Assembly: GCF_964340835.1 (NCBI RefSeq)
Contig: NZ_OZ204251.1
Direction: 5' to 3' (one strand)
Source of the DNA: Bombilactobacillus bombi
Lineage (GTDB): Bacteria; Bacillota; Bacilli; Lactobacillales; Lactobacillaceae
Length of the DNA: 64,000 bases
The position numbers were made by a program, and so were the translations under genes. Under the pieces are notes generated by a model that was not told where the DNA came from, ran no database searches, and saw nothing but the letters and a program-made list of their open reading frames with translations. Positions 43,236 through 52,303 of this stretch are shown here, in pieces (position 1 is the first letter of the stretch; every line of letters starts with the position of its first letter).

Positions 43236-44177
43236 TTATAGTTGATTCTTATTAGCAAGAATAATCTCCTCAAGCATACCTTGTTTGACCATATGCAAAT
43301 TAATAATTGTAGGAATAACATCAAAAGCTTCTCGCAGTGGATTCTTAGCAGTATTCCATCCTGGACCATCACTAATCCAAGTAAATTTCACATTAGGTGC
43401 TGATTTTAAACTAGTCTCATAAATACTACTAAATTCGCCTGCAACTGATTTTAGTTTGGAGCCACCACTACCATAAAAGTTCGTTTCAATAATGGTTACT
43501 GAATGTTGCTGTGCATTATATACAGCGCCATCATATCTTCGACCACCTGCTTTACCTTTTTGTAAAACTTCTGGCACTTCAATCTGCCAACTATTTTTAA
43601 TAGAATTTGCTGTAGCTTGGGTCATAGCTTTTAGGTTAGAATTATGAGCAACAATTGTTTGTAAATTATTATCTAAAATTTTCTCATTTTGGATACCTCC
43701 ACGATTTTTGCGGCCATTAGTATCTAATCCCACTTGAACTCCAAAAACATAGTCTACTAAGGACTCTTTCAATTCGTGACTCAAAAATTCCAATAATCCC
43801 GTATCTTCCATAAAATCTAAGTATAGATCCATTTTTTCTAAATCAGGATGAGAAAAATCAATATTATGTGTATACATTGTGTTATCTTTTTCTAAGACCA
43901 AAACGTCCATTTTAGAATCTCTACTAGCTAATAGAATAGGTACTGTTTTAAGAAGCTGAGGTTGTTGTTGAAATAATTGTTGTGCTAGTTCTTTAATATT
44001 TGTTTTTCCTACTAAATAATTCAAAGTATTCAAATTCAATTCATATTCTTTGATATGGGAAGTTACATTTTGCCAATTAACCCAATAAGAAGGAGTACGA
44101 TTAGTTGCAAAGCGTGTCTTCATAAAGTACTCGAATTTATCATCATTATCCATTTGCAAATACGTGTTTAAATTCAT
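43236..44177 (-). CDS. dpnB: Type II restriction endonuclease, DpnII family (GATC)
   Basis: This 313-aa enzyme should cleave unmethylated GATC. Strong family matches to R.DpnII run through LVDYVFGVQVGLDTNGRKNR, then ETNFYGSGGSKLK (the catalytic Glu and Lys region) and FTWISDGPGWNTAKNPLREAFD. It is slightly longer than DpnII (288 aa). The ATG overlaps the stop of the upstream methylase gene (ATGA), so translation is coupled. A terminator follows the gene. Confidence 0.93.
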   Translation of the reverse strand: MNLNTYLQMDNDDKFEYFMKTRFATNRTPSYWVNWQNVTSHIKEYELNLNTLNYLVGKTNIKELAQQLFQQQPQLLKTVPILLASRDSKMDVLVLEKDNTMYTHNIDFSHPDLEKMDLYLDFMEDTGLLEFLSHELKESLVDYVFGVQVGLDTNGRKNRGGIQNEKILDNNLQTIVAHNSNLKAMTQATANSIKNSWQIEVPEVLQKGKAGGRRYDGAVYNAQQHSVTIIETNFYGSGGSKLKSVAGEFSSIYETSLKSAPNVKFTWISDGPGWNTAKNPLREAFDVIPTIINLHMVKQGMLEEIILANKNQL

Positions 44178-44947
44178 TGAATTTTACCAATCCTTTCATT
44201 TTTAAAATCACTAATTCGTTGCTGCGCAATTTTTAAATATTCTGATGAATTATCTATACCAATACTCTTAATATTTTGTAATTTACAAGCAAGATTAGTT
44301 GTTCCGCTACCCGTAAAAGGGTCTAAAACTAACATTTCTTTAGTAGCGCTAGCTTGAATTATTCGTAATAATAATGCCAATGGTTTTTGAGTAGGATGTT
44401 TGCCAAAACGTCGTTCACTACGATTAATTGTTGCAGTTGTCCAGACATCTTTCATTTGCTTGCCGTTATTAATTTGCCGCATTAAATCATAATTAAAAAA
44501 TTGTTTCCCATGTTCTTTTTTAGACCACAAAATTGTCTCTGTTGAATGTGTAAACATACGTCGACTTAAATTAGGAGCAGGGTTTGATTTTTGCCATGTA
44601 ATATTATTTAATAGTTGAAAGTGATATTTAGGTAAGAGATATCCTAATATATAAATATTATGCAAAGTGCCAAATAACCAAAGAGTTCCATTTGGAGCCA
44701 ATATACGCGTAAATTCTTGTAGCATGTTTCGGTAAAACTCTTCAGGACTAACATTTTGTACTTGATCCCAAGTACCCTTATTAACGCTGACCATTTTACC
44801 GCCTGAATTTGAAAAACCTCCATTACTTAAAAAATACGGCGGATCAGCAACAATAACATCTATAGATTCAGATGGTAAAGAGCGTAAATAAAAAAAGGCA
44901 TCTTCCTTAATTAAAGTTACTAAATTATCTTGATAGATTATTTTCAT
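44174..44947 (-). CDS. dpnA: DNA adenine methyltransferase, DpnA-like (beta class)
   Basis: This 257-aa SAM-dependent methylase has DPPYFLSNGG (catalytic motif IV, near residue 35) ahead of the SAM motif LDPFTGSGTT (near 213), the order of beta-class enzymes. HPTQKP is also conserved. DpnA of the DpnII system methylates GATC adenine on single-stranded DNA as well, protecting incoming plasmids during transformation. It sits between dpnM and dpnB with an 8-bp gap to the former and an overlap with the latter. AGGAGATAT precedes its ATG. Confidence 0.92.
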   Translation of the reverse strand: MKIIYQDNLVTLIKEDAFFYLRSLPSESIDVIVADPPYFLSNGGFSNSGGKMVSVNKGTWDQVQNVSPEEFYRNMLQEFTRILAPNGTLWLFGTLHNIYILGYLLPKYHFQLLNNITWQKSNPAPNLSRRMFTHSTETILWSKKEHGKQFFNYDLMRQINNGKQMKDVWTTATINRSERRFGKHPTQKPLALLLRIIQASATKEMLVLDPFTGSGTTNLACKLQNIKSIGIDNSSEYLKIAQQRISDFKNERIGKIQ

Positions 44948-44954
44948 ATATCTC

Positions 44955-45791
44955 CTAATAACTGGTAATAATTAATTCATTAATTTTTCCACGTTTTTGT
45001 GCATTAGAATTGATTGAACGTGTCGCTTGCACAGTATGAATATAGGCATCTTTATATAATGATCTTGTTAATTGTGTATCAGAATTACTCAACATCACTT
45101 GCACTCCTCGATTGGCCAATTCAATAAACAAATCACGCAATCGTTGCTGATCTTCAAAATTAAAATCATCTTTTGTATACGCGGTAAAATTAGCTGTTTT
45201 TGTTAATGGAATATAAGGCGGATCAAAATAAACAAAATCATGCTTTTGTGCTGATTGGACTGCAGCTTTAAAATCTCCTTGTAAGATTTCTATATCTGCT
45301 TGATTAAAATAATGGCTAACTTTTAAAATATTATCACTATTTATTATATCTGGGTTTTTATAACGTCCATATGGTACATTAAACTGACCTTTTTTGTTAA
45401 CTCGATACATTCCGTTAAAATCTACCCGTAACATATAAAGTAATCGGGCTGCCCTTTGAACATCAGTTATATTTTGCCAAACTTCACTACGATCCCAGTT
45501 TCTAATATCTAAATAATATTCTTTAGAATTATTATGATGATGCTTTTTTAGTTCTAATAATAATTCTTGAGGATTATTTTTGACAACTTGATAAACATTA
45601 ATTAATTCAGTATTACTATCATTAATAGTTGCACGCTGTGGTGCCAAAGCAAAAAGTAAAGCGCCTCCTCCAATAAAAGGCTCATAGTAATGATTAAAAG
45701 AAGCCGGTAAGCAATTCAACAATTGAGGAAGTAATTGTCTTTTGCCTCCCACCCATTTAGTTATTGGTTTTAGATTAGTTTCTATAATCAT
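44955..45791 (-). CDS. dpnM: DNA adenine methylase, Dam/DpnM type (GATC)
   Basis: This 278-aa D12-class N6-adenine methyltransferase protects chromosomal GATC sites. The SAM motif TKWVGGKRQLLPQLL and YEPFIGGGALLF are near the N-terminus. The catalytic DPPY is in VYFDPPYIPLTKT (near residue 195). Long blocks such as YRVNKKGQFNVPYGRYKNP match M.DpnM. It is the first gene of the dpnM-dpnA-dpnB operon, divergent from a second dpnA. GGAGAG lies 11 bases before the ATG. Confidence 0.93.
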   Translation of the reverse strand: MIIETNLKPITKWVGGKRQLLPQLLNCLPASFNHYYEPFIGGGALLFALAPQRATINDSNTELINVYQVVKNNPQELLLELKKHHHNNSKEYYLDIRNWDRSEVWQNITDVQRAARLLYMLRVDFNGMYRVNKKGQFNVPYGRYKNPDIINSDNILKVSHYFNQADIEILQGDFKAAVQSAQKHDFVYFDPPYIPLTKTANFTAYTKDDFNFEDQQRLRDLFIELANRGVQVMLSNSDTQLTRSLYKDAYIHTVQATRSINSNAQKRGKINELIITSY

Positions 45792-45928
45792 TATAGTAAT
45801 AGCTCTCCTTTTTAATAAAGCTAATAATTATCATACCATGAACTCTACATATCAAATTCAATTTATTATTTCAAAAAATTAATCTTCTATTTTGTAATTA
45901 ATAATAGCTAATAAAAATAGGTGATTAA

Positions 45929-46705
45929 ATGTATCTTAAACCTTACTATATGGATCAACAAACTATACTTATTTTACATGACAGTTTTGATTTTATGTCA
46001 CATATGAAACCTCAAACAATGGATATGATTTTTGCTGATCCCCCGTATTTTTTAAGTAATGGTGGAATCTCTACTTCTGGCGGCAAAATAGTCTGCGTTA
46101 ATAAAGGCAAATGGGATCATGTTGCTTCTTTTAAGGAAAAGCATAACTTTAATTTGCAGTGGATTAAACTAGCAAAAAAAATTTTAAAACCTAATGGAAC
46201 AATTTGGATTAGTGGCAGTATGCATAATATTTATTCAGTTGGAGTTGCTCTAGAGCAAAATAATTTTAAAATCATGAACAATATCACTTGGCAAAAAACA
46301 AGTCCTCCTCGAAATCTTACTAAGAAATATTTCACTCATTCTACAGAAACAATCTTATGGGCACGAAAAAAAAGTGCCCACAGTCATTGTTTTAATTATC
46401 AACAAATGTGTTTACTAAATAACGGTCAACAAATGACTGATGTTTGGCCTATTGCAGCTGTGCCTAAAATCGAAAAAACATTCGGTTATCATCCAACTCA
46501 AAAACCAGAATTTCTTTTACGACAAATAGTTTTAGCTTCGACTAATCCTGGCGATTATATTTTAGATCCATTTATGGGTTCCGGAACAACCGGTGTTATT
46601 GCTAAAAAACTAGGTCGTCAGTTTATTGGTATTGACCAAGAAAAACAGTATGTCAATCTTGCTTATCGTAGAATAATCAATACTAAAAAAATAGAGTCGA
46701 AATGA
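45929..46705 (+). CDS. Second DpnA-like DNA methyltransferase
   Basis: This 258-aa beta-class methylase has the same layout as the dpnA in the operon: DPPYFLSNGGIST, HSTETILWARK, HPTQKPEFLLRQ and LDPFMGSGTTGV. By eye it is closer to pneumococcal DpnA (ADPPYFLSNGGIS, LGRQFIGID) than its neighbour is. It is transcribed divergently from dpnM across 137 bp. AGGTGATTAA precedes the ATG. One motif differs: PPRNL replaces the PAPNL of both other proteins. It may be a relic of an independent acquisition, or a separately regulated single-strand methylase. Confidence 0.88.
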   Translation: MYLKPYYMDQQTILILHDSFDFMSHMKPQTMDMIFADPPYFLSNGGISTSGGKIVCVNKGKWDHVASFKEKHNFNLQWIKLAKKILKPNGTIWISGSMHNIYSVGVALEQNNFKIMNNITWQKTSPPRNLTKKYFTHSTETILWARKKSAHSHCFNYQQMCLLNNGQQMTDVWPIAAVPKIEKTFGYHPTQKPEFLLRQIVLASTNPGDYILDPFMGSGTTGVIAKKLGRQFIGIDQEKQYVNLAYRRIINTKKIESK

Positions 46706-46719
46706 ATGTTCTTCGACTC
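46694..46719 (+). terminator. Weak terminator overlapping the second dpnA stop
   Basis: GAGTCGAA and TTCGACTC (8 bp) enclose a 10-base loop containing the TGA stop, followed by ATTATTATT. It may serve both this gene and the facing ade operon. Confidence 0.5.
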
Positions 46720-46768
46720 ATTATTATTAATATTTTTATATATTCTGAATAAAGTCTACACTATATAT

Positions 46769-48454
46769 CTAATTATCTTCAAATAAAGATACTAATTTTT
46801 GAGATTTTACATCAAACATCCCTCGATCAGATATTTTTAAATCTGGAGATACTAAAAGTGATAAAGTGGACAATGACATAATTTCATTAAAGTGCTGATA
46901 ACCTAGCGATTGCATAGCTTGACGGACTTCAGCTAATTGCTGCCCTAATTTGGAAATAGGTGCATTTGAAACAATACCACCAATTGGCAAAGGTACATTG
47001 GCTACTACTTCTTGATTTGTCGCTACTAAATAACCACCTTGCTGTTTTATTAACTGATTTTGAGCACGAACCATGGCTTTAATATCTGTTCCCAAAACCA
47101 TCAAGTTATGATGATCATGAGCCCAAGTGGTTCCAATGGCTCCCGGCTGATTAAGTGCTCCTTTAACTAAAGCAAACTGTAATGGAAGATGTTTGCCATA
47201 CCGTTCTTGAACAATTAGCAGAGCAAGGCCAGCTTCTTGCCATTGTACTTGATGATTTTTTACTTGTAGTATCATTTGTTGTTGAGCTGTAAAGGTGCTA
47301 GTGGGCTCAATTGCTATAACGTTTGCTGTTACAGTTCCGGATACTTGCGACACACATAATTTTAAATCGGTAGATGTTACTGGATACGCTTTAACAGAAG
47401 AATATAAATTATCACTAAAAGTCGCTTTTTGTGGTTGTTTTGCAGATACCAGTTTTCCTTTTTTATAAACAGCAGAAATTTTAAAGGTCGCTAAATCATC
47501 TAAAACAATCAAGTCTGCTACTCGTCCTGGGGCAATAGCTCCACGATCCCACAAACCCATGCGACGGGCTGGTGTATATGTTGCCATATAAATAGCCATT
47601 TCTGGACTCAAACCATAGTTAATAGCTTTTTCTAACAATTTATTCAAATGACCAAATTGTAAATCATCTGCCATAACATCGTCTGTAACAAAAGCTATAT
47701 GTTCATATAATTGGTGCTCCATTATTGTTGTAATAATCTCTGGTGTTAACGATTTAGCTTGAATTTCAATAAACATTCCATTAGCAATTTTTTCCAGCAT
47801 TCCTGTTGGTGTTTGTTGAGTATGATCTGAAGTGATGCCTGCATTAATAAAACGAGCTAAATTTTCACCTGTGTATTTTGGACAATGACCTTCCAAAGGC
47901 ATAGTAGGTCGCTTACTACGACATAAGGTTACCAATTTATGAATTAAAGAATCGGGTTCATCTACTAATCCTTGAAAATTCATTGCTTCACCTAAAGCAA
48001 TTACACGTGGATTTTTTAATAATTCTGCAGTTGCAGCTTCATCAATTATTCCTCCAGTAGTCTCCATTTCAGGATTTGTTGAAGGTACTGAAGATGGAAT
48101 TGCATAAAAAACATCAATCAAACTAGGTTGTTTCATAAATTCTTGTAGGCCTGACAAGCCAGCTACATTGGCTATTTCATGATCATCAGCAATAATTGTT
48201 GTTGTTCCAAATTGTATTGCCTGTGCACTAAAAGCAGTTGGTGTTGTCATAGAACTTTCAATATGCATATGTGCATCAATTAAACCAGGTACAACATATT
48301 TGCCATTCAAATCAATTACTTTTTGTGCTGGTGGTTGAGTATTCGTTAACCAATAAATTTGACCATCCTGTACAGCAATATTAGTTGACTGAAATTTCTT
48401 TAAATAAACATTAAAAACTTGCGCATTAATAAAAAGCTGATCAATAACTGTCAT
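46769..48454 (-). CDS. ade: Adenine deaminase
   Basis: This 561-aa amidohydrolase converts adenine to hypoxanthine and ammonia. The metal-binding PGLIDAHMHIESSM is near residue 55, with GTTTIIADDHEIANV and EGHCPKYTG following. The C-terminal domain carries HDHHNLMVLG, typical of Ade. Length is usual. It is the last gene of a unit that starts with a PotB-like permease, 10 bp after the binding protein. The link between a PotABCD-type transporter and adenine deamination suggests purine or nucleoside uptake, or shared nitrogen control. Confidence 0.94.
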   Translation of the reverse strand: MTVIDQLFINAQVFNVYLKKFQSTNIAVQDGQIYWLTNTQPPAQKVIDLNGKYVVPGLIDAHMHIESSMTTPTAFSAQAIQFGTTTIIADDHEIANVAGLSGLQEFMKQPSLIDVFYAIPSSVPSTNPEMETTGGIIDEAATAELLKNPRVIALGEAMNFQGLVDEPDSLIHKLVTLCRSKRPTMPLEGHCPKYTGENLARFINAGITSDHTQQTPTGMLEKIANGMFIEIQAKSLTPEIITTIMEHQLYEHIAFVTDDVMADDLQFGHLNKLLEKAINYGLSPEMAIYMATYTPARRMGLWDRGAIAPGRVADLIVLDDLATFKISAVYKKGKLVSAKQPQKATFSDNLYSSVKAYPVTSTDLKLCVSQVSGTVTANVIAIEPTSTFTAQQQMILQVKNHQVQWQEAGLALLIVQERYGKHLPLQFALVKGALNQPGAIGTTWAHDHHNLMVLGTDIKAMVRAQNQLIKQQGGYLVATNQEVVANVPLPIGGIVSNAPISKLGQQLAEVRQAMQSLGYQHFNEIMSLSTLSLLVSPDLKISDRGMFDVKSQKLVSLFEDN

Positions 48455-48464
48455 TGTATTTCCT

Positions 48465-49508
48465 CTAATTCATTAATTTGTTCCAATGATTTATCCACTC
48501 TGAAAGGTGAGAATTAACATAGCTATAATTAATTATCCGTGCTCGTTGAGCAACTTTACCATATGTTTTATTTCGAGAATTTGTTGAAGATAAATGTACA
48601 CTAGAATTTACAGGGGCACTATTTTGGGATGTGGTACTAGCTACACGAGTTTGAATGGTGTTGCTTATTCGGAAATCAAGATACTTATAAGCTGTCTTTT
48701 CATGTTGACTGGTTTTAAGAATAGAAACTGTATTATAGTTAGCATAAGTTCCACTCATCGGTACTTGATATTTTAAATTAGGATTACTTAGTTGAATCAT
48801 ACTAACAGCAAAATCACCAACTATTGCAGCATCAATTTCTCCAGTCTTAAACATATTAGTTAAATCGCTTGACTGGGTATAAGTTTTAACAACGTTAGGT
48901 TTTAATCTAGCAAGAGACTGAAAAGCAGCGTGACCATCATCTTTAGTGACGGGTACACCAGCGTGTTCTCCCGCTAAATATAATACTGCTGGTCCAAAAG
49001 TTGTGGTAATTTCTGGAATCGCAATTCGATGTCGAAAGCGGTGATTCCAAAGCTGATTCCATTCTGTTAATTGACCGCAGGTTTTAGGATTATAAATAAT
49101 ACCAATAGAATTAACAGTATAAGGAATGCCATTAGTATCACGTGCTAATTGTTGTTGCTCCGAGGTTAGATATTTAAAATTATGAAGCTTGGAAAAATCT
49201 AATTTTTTCAAAATCTTTTTGTCTGCAGCAGTTTGTGTATTACTTTGTGATAGTTCAATAACATCAATACCGCTATGCTTATTATGTTCTACTTGAACTA
49301 ATCGGGGAGCAGAATCGCCAAATTGTGTTCGTGTGGCCACACCGGTTTGTTTAGTAAAAGGATTTAAAACGTCTTTTTTCATTTGTGTTGTGGCTAAACC
49401 AAAAGTTGAAACTACTATGGGTTTATCTTCTGTTTTTAGAGTAGCTACTGTAAAAACAGCCAATAATATTAATACTATACTTGTTATAATCAATTTAATA
49501 TGTTTCAT
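48465..49508 (-). CDS. ABC transporter substrate-binding protein, PotD/family 1 type, no lipobox
   Basis: This 347-aa periplasmic-type binding protein has one N-terminal hydrophobic segment (LIITSIVLILLAVFTVATL) without cysteine, so it is membrane-anchored or cleaved, not a lipoprotein. The mature domain resembles spermidine/putrescine and iron-type binding proteins (GIPYTVNSIGIIYNPKTCG, TGEIDAAIVGDFAVS). It is cotranscribed with PotA/B/C-like genes upstream and ade downstream. The true ligand is uncertain: polyamine by homology, a purine-related compound by context. Confidence 0.78.
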   Translation of the reverse strand: MKHIKLIITSIVLILLAVFTVATLKTEDKPIVVSTFGLATTQMKKDVLNPFTKQTGVATRTQFGDSAPRLVQVEHNKHSGIDVIELSQSNTQTAADKKILKKLDFSKLHNFKYLTSEQQQLARDTNGIPYTVNSIGIIYNPKTCGQLTEWNQLWNHRFRHRIAIPEITTTFGPAVLYLAGEHAGVPVTKDDGHAAFQSLARLKPNVVKTYTQSSDLTNMFKTGEIDAAIVGDFAVSMIQLSNPNLKYQVPMSGTYANYNTVSILKTSQHEKTAYKYLDFRISNTIQTRVASTTSQNSAPVNSSVHLSSTNSRNKTYGKVAQRARIINYSYVNSHLSEWINHWNKLMN

Positions 49509-49519
49509 TTTTTGACTCC

Positions 49520-50551
49520 CTACTTAGTTAAAGGTAACAAAGCCGTAGATAAAAGCTGTAATTGCAAGGTAGTACCGATAGTGTAAGACTTAGATTTTGA
49601 ATCATCTACTTTTAAAATACCTATTGGTGTTTTAACACTATAGCGGAAGCTATTACCTAAGTAAGTAACTGTCTGAATTGTGCCAGCCAAACTATTATCA
49701 GTTATTGATGTTTGAATTTTAATATCTTGTGGTCTGATAGTGAGTAATTTAGCACCATCTGTATTTGCATCAACTTTGAGCGTTAAATTATGACATTTAA
49801 TATGGTGAGTATCAATTTTTTGTGTTATATCTATGAAATTTTGAAAACCAATAAAACGCGCTACAAATTCTGTCTGCGGTTGCTGGTAAATTTGTTGAGG
49901 TGTAGCATATTGCTCTATTTTGCCTTGATTCATCACAGCTACACGATCAGAAATTGCAAAGCATTCTTCTTGATCGTGAGTTACAAAAATAACCGTCATA
50001 TGCAATTGCTGCTGCAATCTACGGATTTCTTCACGCATTTCAATTCGTAATTTAGCATCTAAATTACTTAAAGGTTCATCCATTAATAATAAACGCGGTC
50101 TTACTACTAATGCACGTGCCAATGATACTCTTTGTTGTTGGCCACCTGATAATTGGTGAGGATATTTACCAACCAAATTCTCCAGACCAACTAAGGCTAA
50201 CGTATCGGTCACTCGTTGATTAATTTCTGTAACAGCTATTTTTTGTTGTTTTAAACCAAATGCCACATTATCCCAAACTGTTAAATGTGGAAACAAGGCA
50301 TAACTTTGAAAAACCATTCCAAATTGACGTTTATATACAGGCACATGAGCAATATCATTATGATCAACCAAAATTTGCCCAGAATCTGGTTGCAATAATC
50401 CCGCAATAATTCTGAGAGTTGTAGTTTTACCACAACCTGAAGGTCCTAAAAGCGAAACCAATTCTCCGTCGGGAACCTGCAAAGCAAAATTTTGCAAAAC
50501 AGGATTATTACCATAAGTTAGCGTGATATTTTTTAACTGTAACTCAGCCAT
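49520..50551 (-). CDS. ABC transporter ATPase, PotA/CysA-like
   Basis: This 343-aa importer ATPase has Walker A GPSGCGKTT, Q-loop FQSYALFPHLT, signature LSGGQQQRVS, Walker B LLLMDEPLSNLD and switch VTHDQEE. A C-terminal TOBE-like domain (about 245-340) is present, as in PotA and FbpC. It overlaps the end of the PotC-like permease gene by eight bases. The domain set fits type I importers for polyamines, iron or small anions; the genomic link is to purine salvage. Confidence 0.87.
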   Translation of the reverse strand: MAELQLKNITLTYGNNPVLQNFALQVPDGELVSLLGPSGCGKTTTLRIIAGLLQPDSGQILVDHNDIAHVPVYKRQFGMVFQSYALFPHLTVWDNVAFGLKQQKIAVTEINQRVTDTLALVGLENLVGKYPHQLSGGQQQRVSLARALVVRPRLLLMDEPLSNLDAKLRIEMREEIRRLQQQLHMTVIFVTHDQEECFAISDRVAVMNQGKIEQYATPQQIYQQPQTEFVARFIGFQNFIDITQKIDTHHIKCHNLTLKVDANTDGAKLLTIRPQDIKIQTSITDNSLAGTIQTVTYLGNSFRYSVKTPIGILKVDDSKSKSYTIGTTLQLQLLSTALLPLTK

Positions 50552-51347
50552 GTTTGATGTCTCCTCTAATTGTAGTTATTCCTAAAAATTTTTCTATTAT
50601 AAACATTAAAATTGCTGTAAATAGCATTAATACCACTGAAATCGCTGAAACTGTAGGGTCATAATTGTTTTGTAAGTAATTTAAAATCGCAGTTGGCAAC
50701 ATATTTAATGCTGGACCATTTAAAAACAAGGTAATCGGGATATTGTTAAATGAATTAATAAATGACAACATAAAAGCAGCAATCAAACCAGTCTTAATAT
50801 TCGGTAAAACGATAGAAAAAAAGGTAACTACCCGATTTTGACCTAAAATCCAAGCAGCTTCTTCAATATGTGGATCTAGCAGCAACATTTCACTAGTCAC
50901 TAATCGAATAACATATGGCACACATAATAAAAAGTGTCCCACTAAAAGGCTAGGCCATAAAGGCCATGACAATTTAATAACCAAAGTTTGATATAAGGCA
51001 AAACCAATTACAATTTCTGGAATTAGAGTAGGACTTAAAAAGAGCGCTTGAAACCAAGAGGTATGATGCAACTCAAAACGTGTCAAAGCATAAACTGCAG
51101 GTATGCCAATCAATAATGCTAATAAACTGGCCCAAAAAGCCGTTAAAAAACTCATTTTAAATCCTATTACAAATTCTGGTTGTGCCCAAATATTACCAAA
51201 CCATTTCCAAGTGAAGTTATGAATAGGAAAAGTAATTACTGGATCTTTTCCAAAAGCTGTCACTACAACCAAAATTAATGGTAAAAATAAAAATGCCAAA
51301 GTAATCCAAGCAATAATTCGTAATATCCAGTTTTTAGGATTAAGCAT
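50544..51347 (-). CDS. ABC transporter permease, PotC-like
   Basis: This 267-aa permease has six helices and the coupling motif EEAAWILGQNRVVTFFSIVLP (near residue 165; EAA loop). ATG 51347 is chosen because CGGAG lies eight bases upstream; six extra codons are possible. It overlaps the PotB-like gene by eight bases and the ATPase gene by eight, a fully coupled operon. Confidence 0.85.
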   Translation of the reverse strand: MLNPKNWILRIIAWITLAFLFLPLILVVVTAFGKDPVITFPIHNFTWKWFGNIWAQPEFVIGFKMSFLTAFWASLLALLIGIPAVYALTRFELHHTSWFQALFLSPTLIPEIVIGFALYQTLVIKLSWPLWPSLLVGHFLLCVPYVIRLVTSEMLLLDPHIEEAAWILGQNRVVTFFSIVLPNIKTGLIAAFMLSFINSFNNIPITLFLNGPALNMLPTAILNYLQNNYDPTVSAISVVLMLFTAILMFIIEKFLGITTIRGDIKHG

Positions 51348-52158
51348 GTTTTTGACTCCGTTCAAGTTTTTTAACTATCAATTGTAAACCACCAATAATT
51401 ATTAATGCTAAAACAATTAAAATGATTGCTACTACACTTGCTTGATTCCAGTCACCCAAAGTCATTGCCTGTTGATAAATCAAAGTTGACATCATTAAAT
51501 GCTGATTCCCGCCTAATAATTGTGGTGTAGTATAAGCAGTCATTGTTCCCGCGAAGACCAGAATTGCTCCTGTTAATATCCCAATCTTTAACTGAGGAAT
51601 AATAATACGAAATAAAATATGCCAAGTATTAGCACCTAAAACTGCAGCAGCTTCTTCTATTTCAATATCTAATGAACTAGCACTCCCAGCAAGTGTTGTT
51701 ACCATAATAGGCAAAAATAAATAAACTGAGCCTAAAATGATTGCTGTATCTGTATATAAAATAGACAAAGGAGCTTTAATAAGATGCAAATTTTGTAAAA
51801 AAACATTCAGTACACCATTTTTTCCCAAAATAATAATCCAAGCAAAATTACGAACTACGGCATTTGTTAATGTAGGGAATAAAATAACGAGTAACAGCAG
51901 CTGCTTACGAAATTGAGATTGCCGACTAATCCATAAAGATAAAGGTATACCTAAAATCACAGTAATAGCTGTTGTAATTATTGAAATCAATAAAGTTCGT
52001 AATATCACACCTTGATTATATTTATTAGTTAAAAAATCTATATAAAGATTAGTATGTATCAAGGTAGGCGTTACTATTTGTAATATAGGAACTAGTAAAA
52101 GCAGAACAATCAACAAAGCTCCCGGAATTACCAATAATCGGGCGTGCATCCTATTCAT
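51340..52158 (-). CDS. ABC transporter permease, PotB-like
   Basis: This 272-aa permease is the first gene of the transporter-ade operon. Six helices and the coupling loop EEAAAVLGANTWHILFRIII are visible. AAAGGAG precedes the ATG at 52158. A 19-bp palindrome 79 bp upstream probably controls the operon. Confidence 0.85.
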   Translation of the reverse strand: MNRMHARLLVIPGALLIVLLLLVPILQIVTPTLIHTNLYIDFLTNKYNQGVILRTLLISIITTAITVILGIPLSLWISRQSQFRKQLLLLVILFPTLTNAVVRNFAWIIILGKNGVLNVFLQNLHLIKAPLSILYTDTAIILGSVYLFLPIMVTTLAGSASSLDIEIEEAAAVLGANTWHILFRIIIPQLKIGILTGAILVFAGTMTAYTTPQLLGGNQHLMMSTLIYQQAMTLGDWNQASVVAIILIVLALIIIGGLQLIVKKLERSQKHA

Positions 52159-52236
52159 ATGGCTTGTCTCCTTTATTTTATATATTTATAGTATCAGAAA
52201 TAATACGAATAATAAACACAAAATTCAATTTAATTG

Positions 52237-52255
52237 TTTGTATATAGTATACAAA
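52237..52255. promoter_or_regulatory. 19-bp palindrome upstream of the transporter-ade operon
   Basis: TTTGTATA and TATACAAA flank TAG. It is unlike the Firmicutes PurR box (CGAAC repeats) and resembles GntR-type operators. It lies upstream of the PotB-like start. Confidence 0.6.
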
Positions 52256-52265
52256 TACTAAAAAA

Positions 52266-52298
52266 AGCCATACTATATTAGATGATATAGTATGACTC
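52266..52298 (-). terminator. Terminator of the guaD-permease unit
   Basis: On the minus strand GAGTCATACTATAT pairs with ATATAGTATGGCTT, followed by seven T, six bases past the NCS2 stop. Confidence 0.85.
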
Positions 52299-52303
52299 TT
52301 TTT

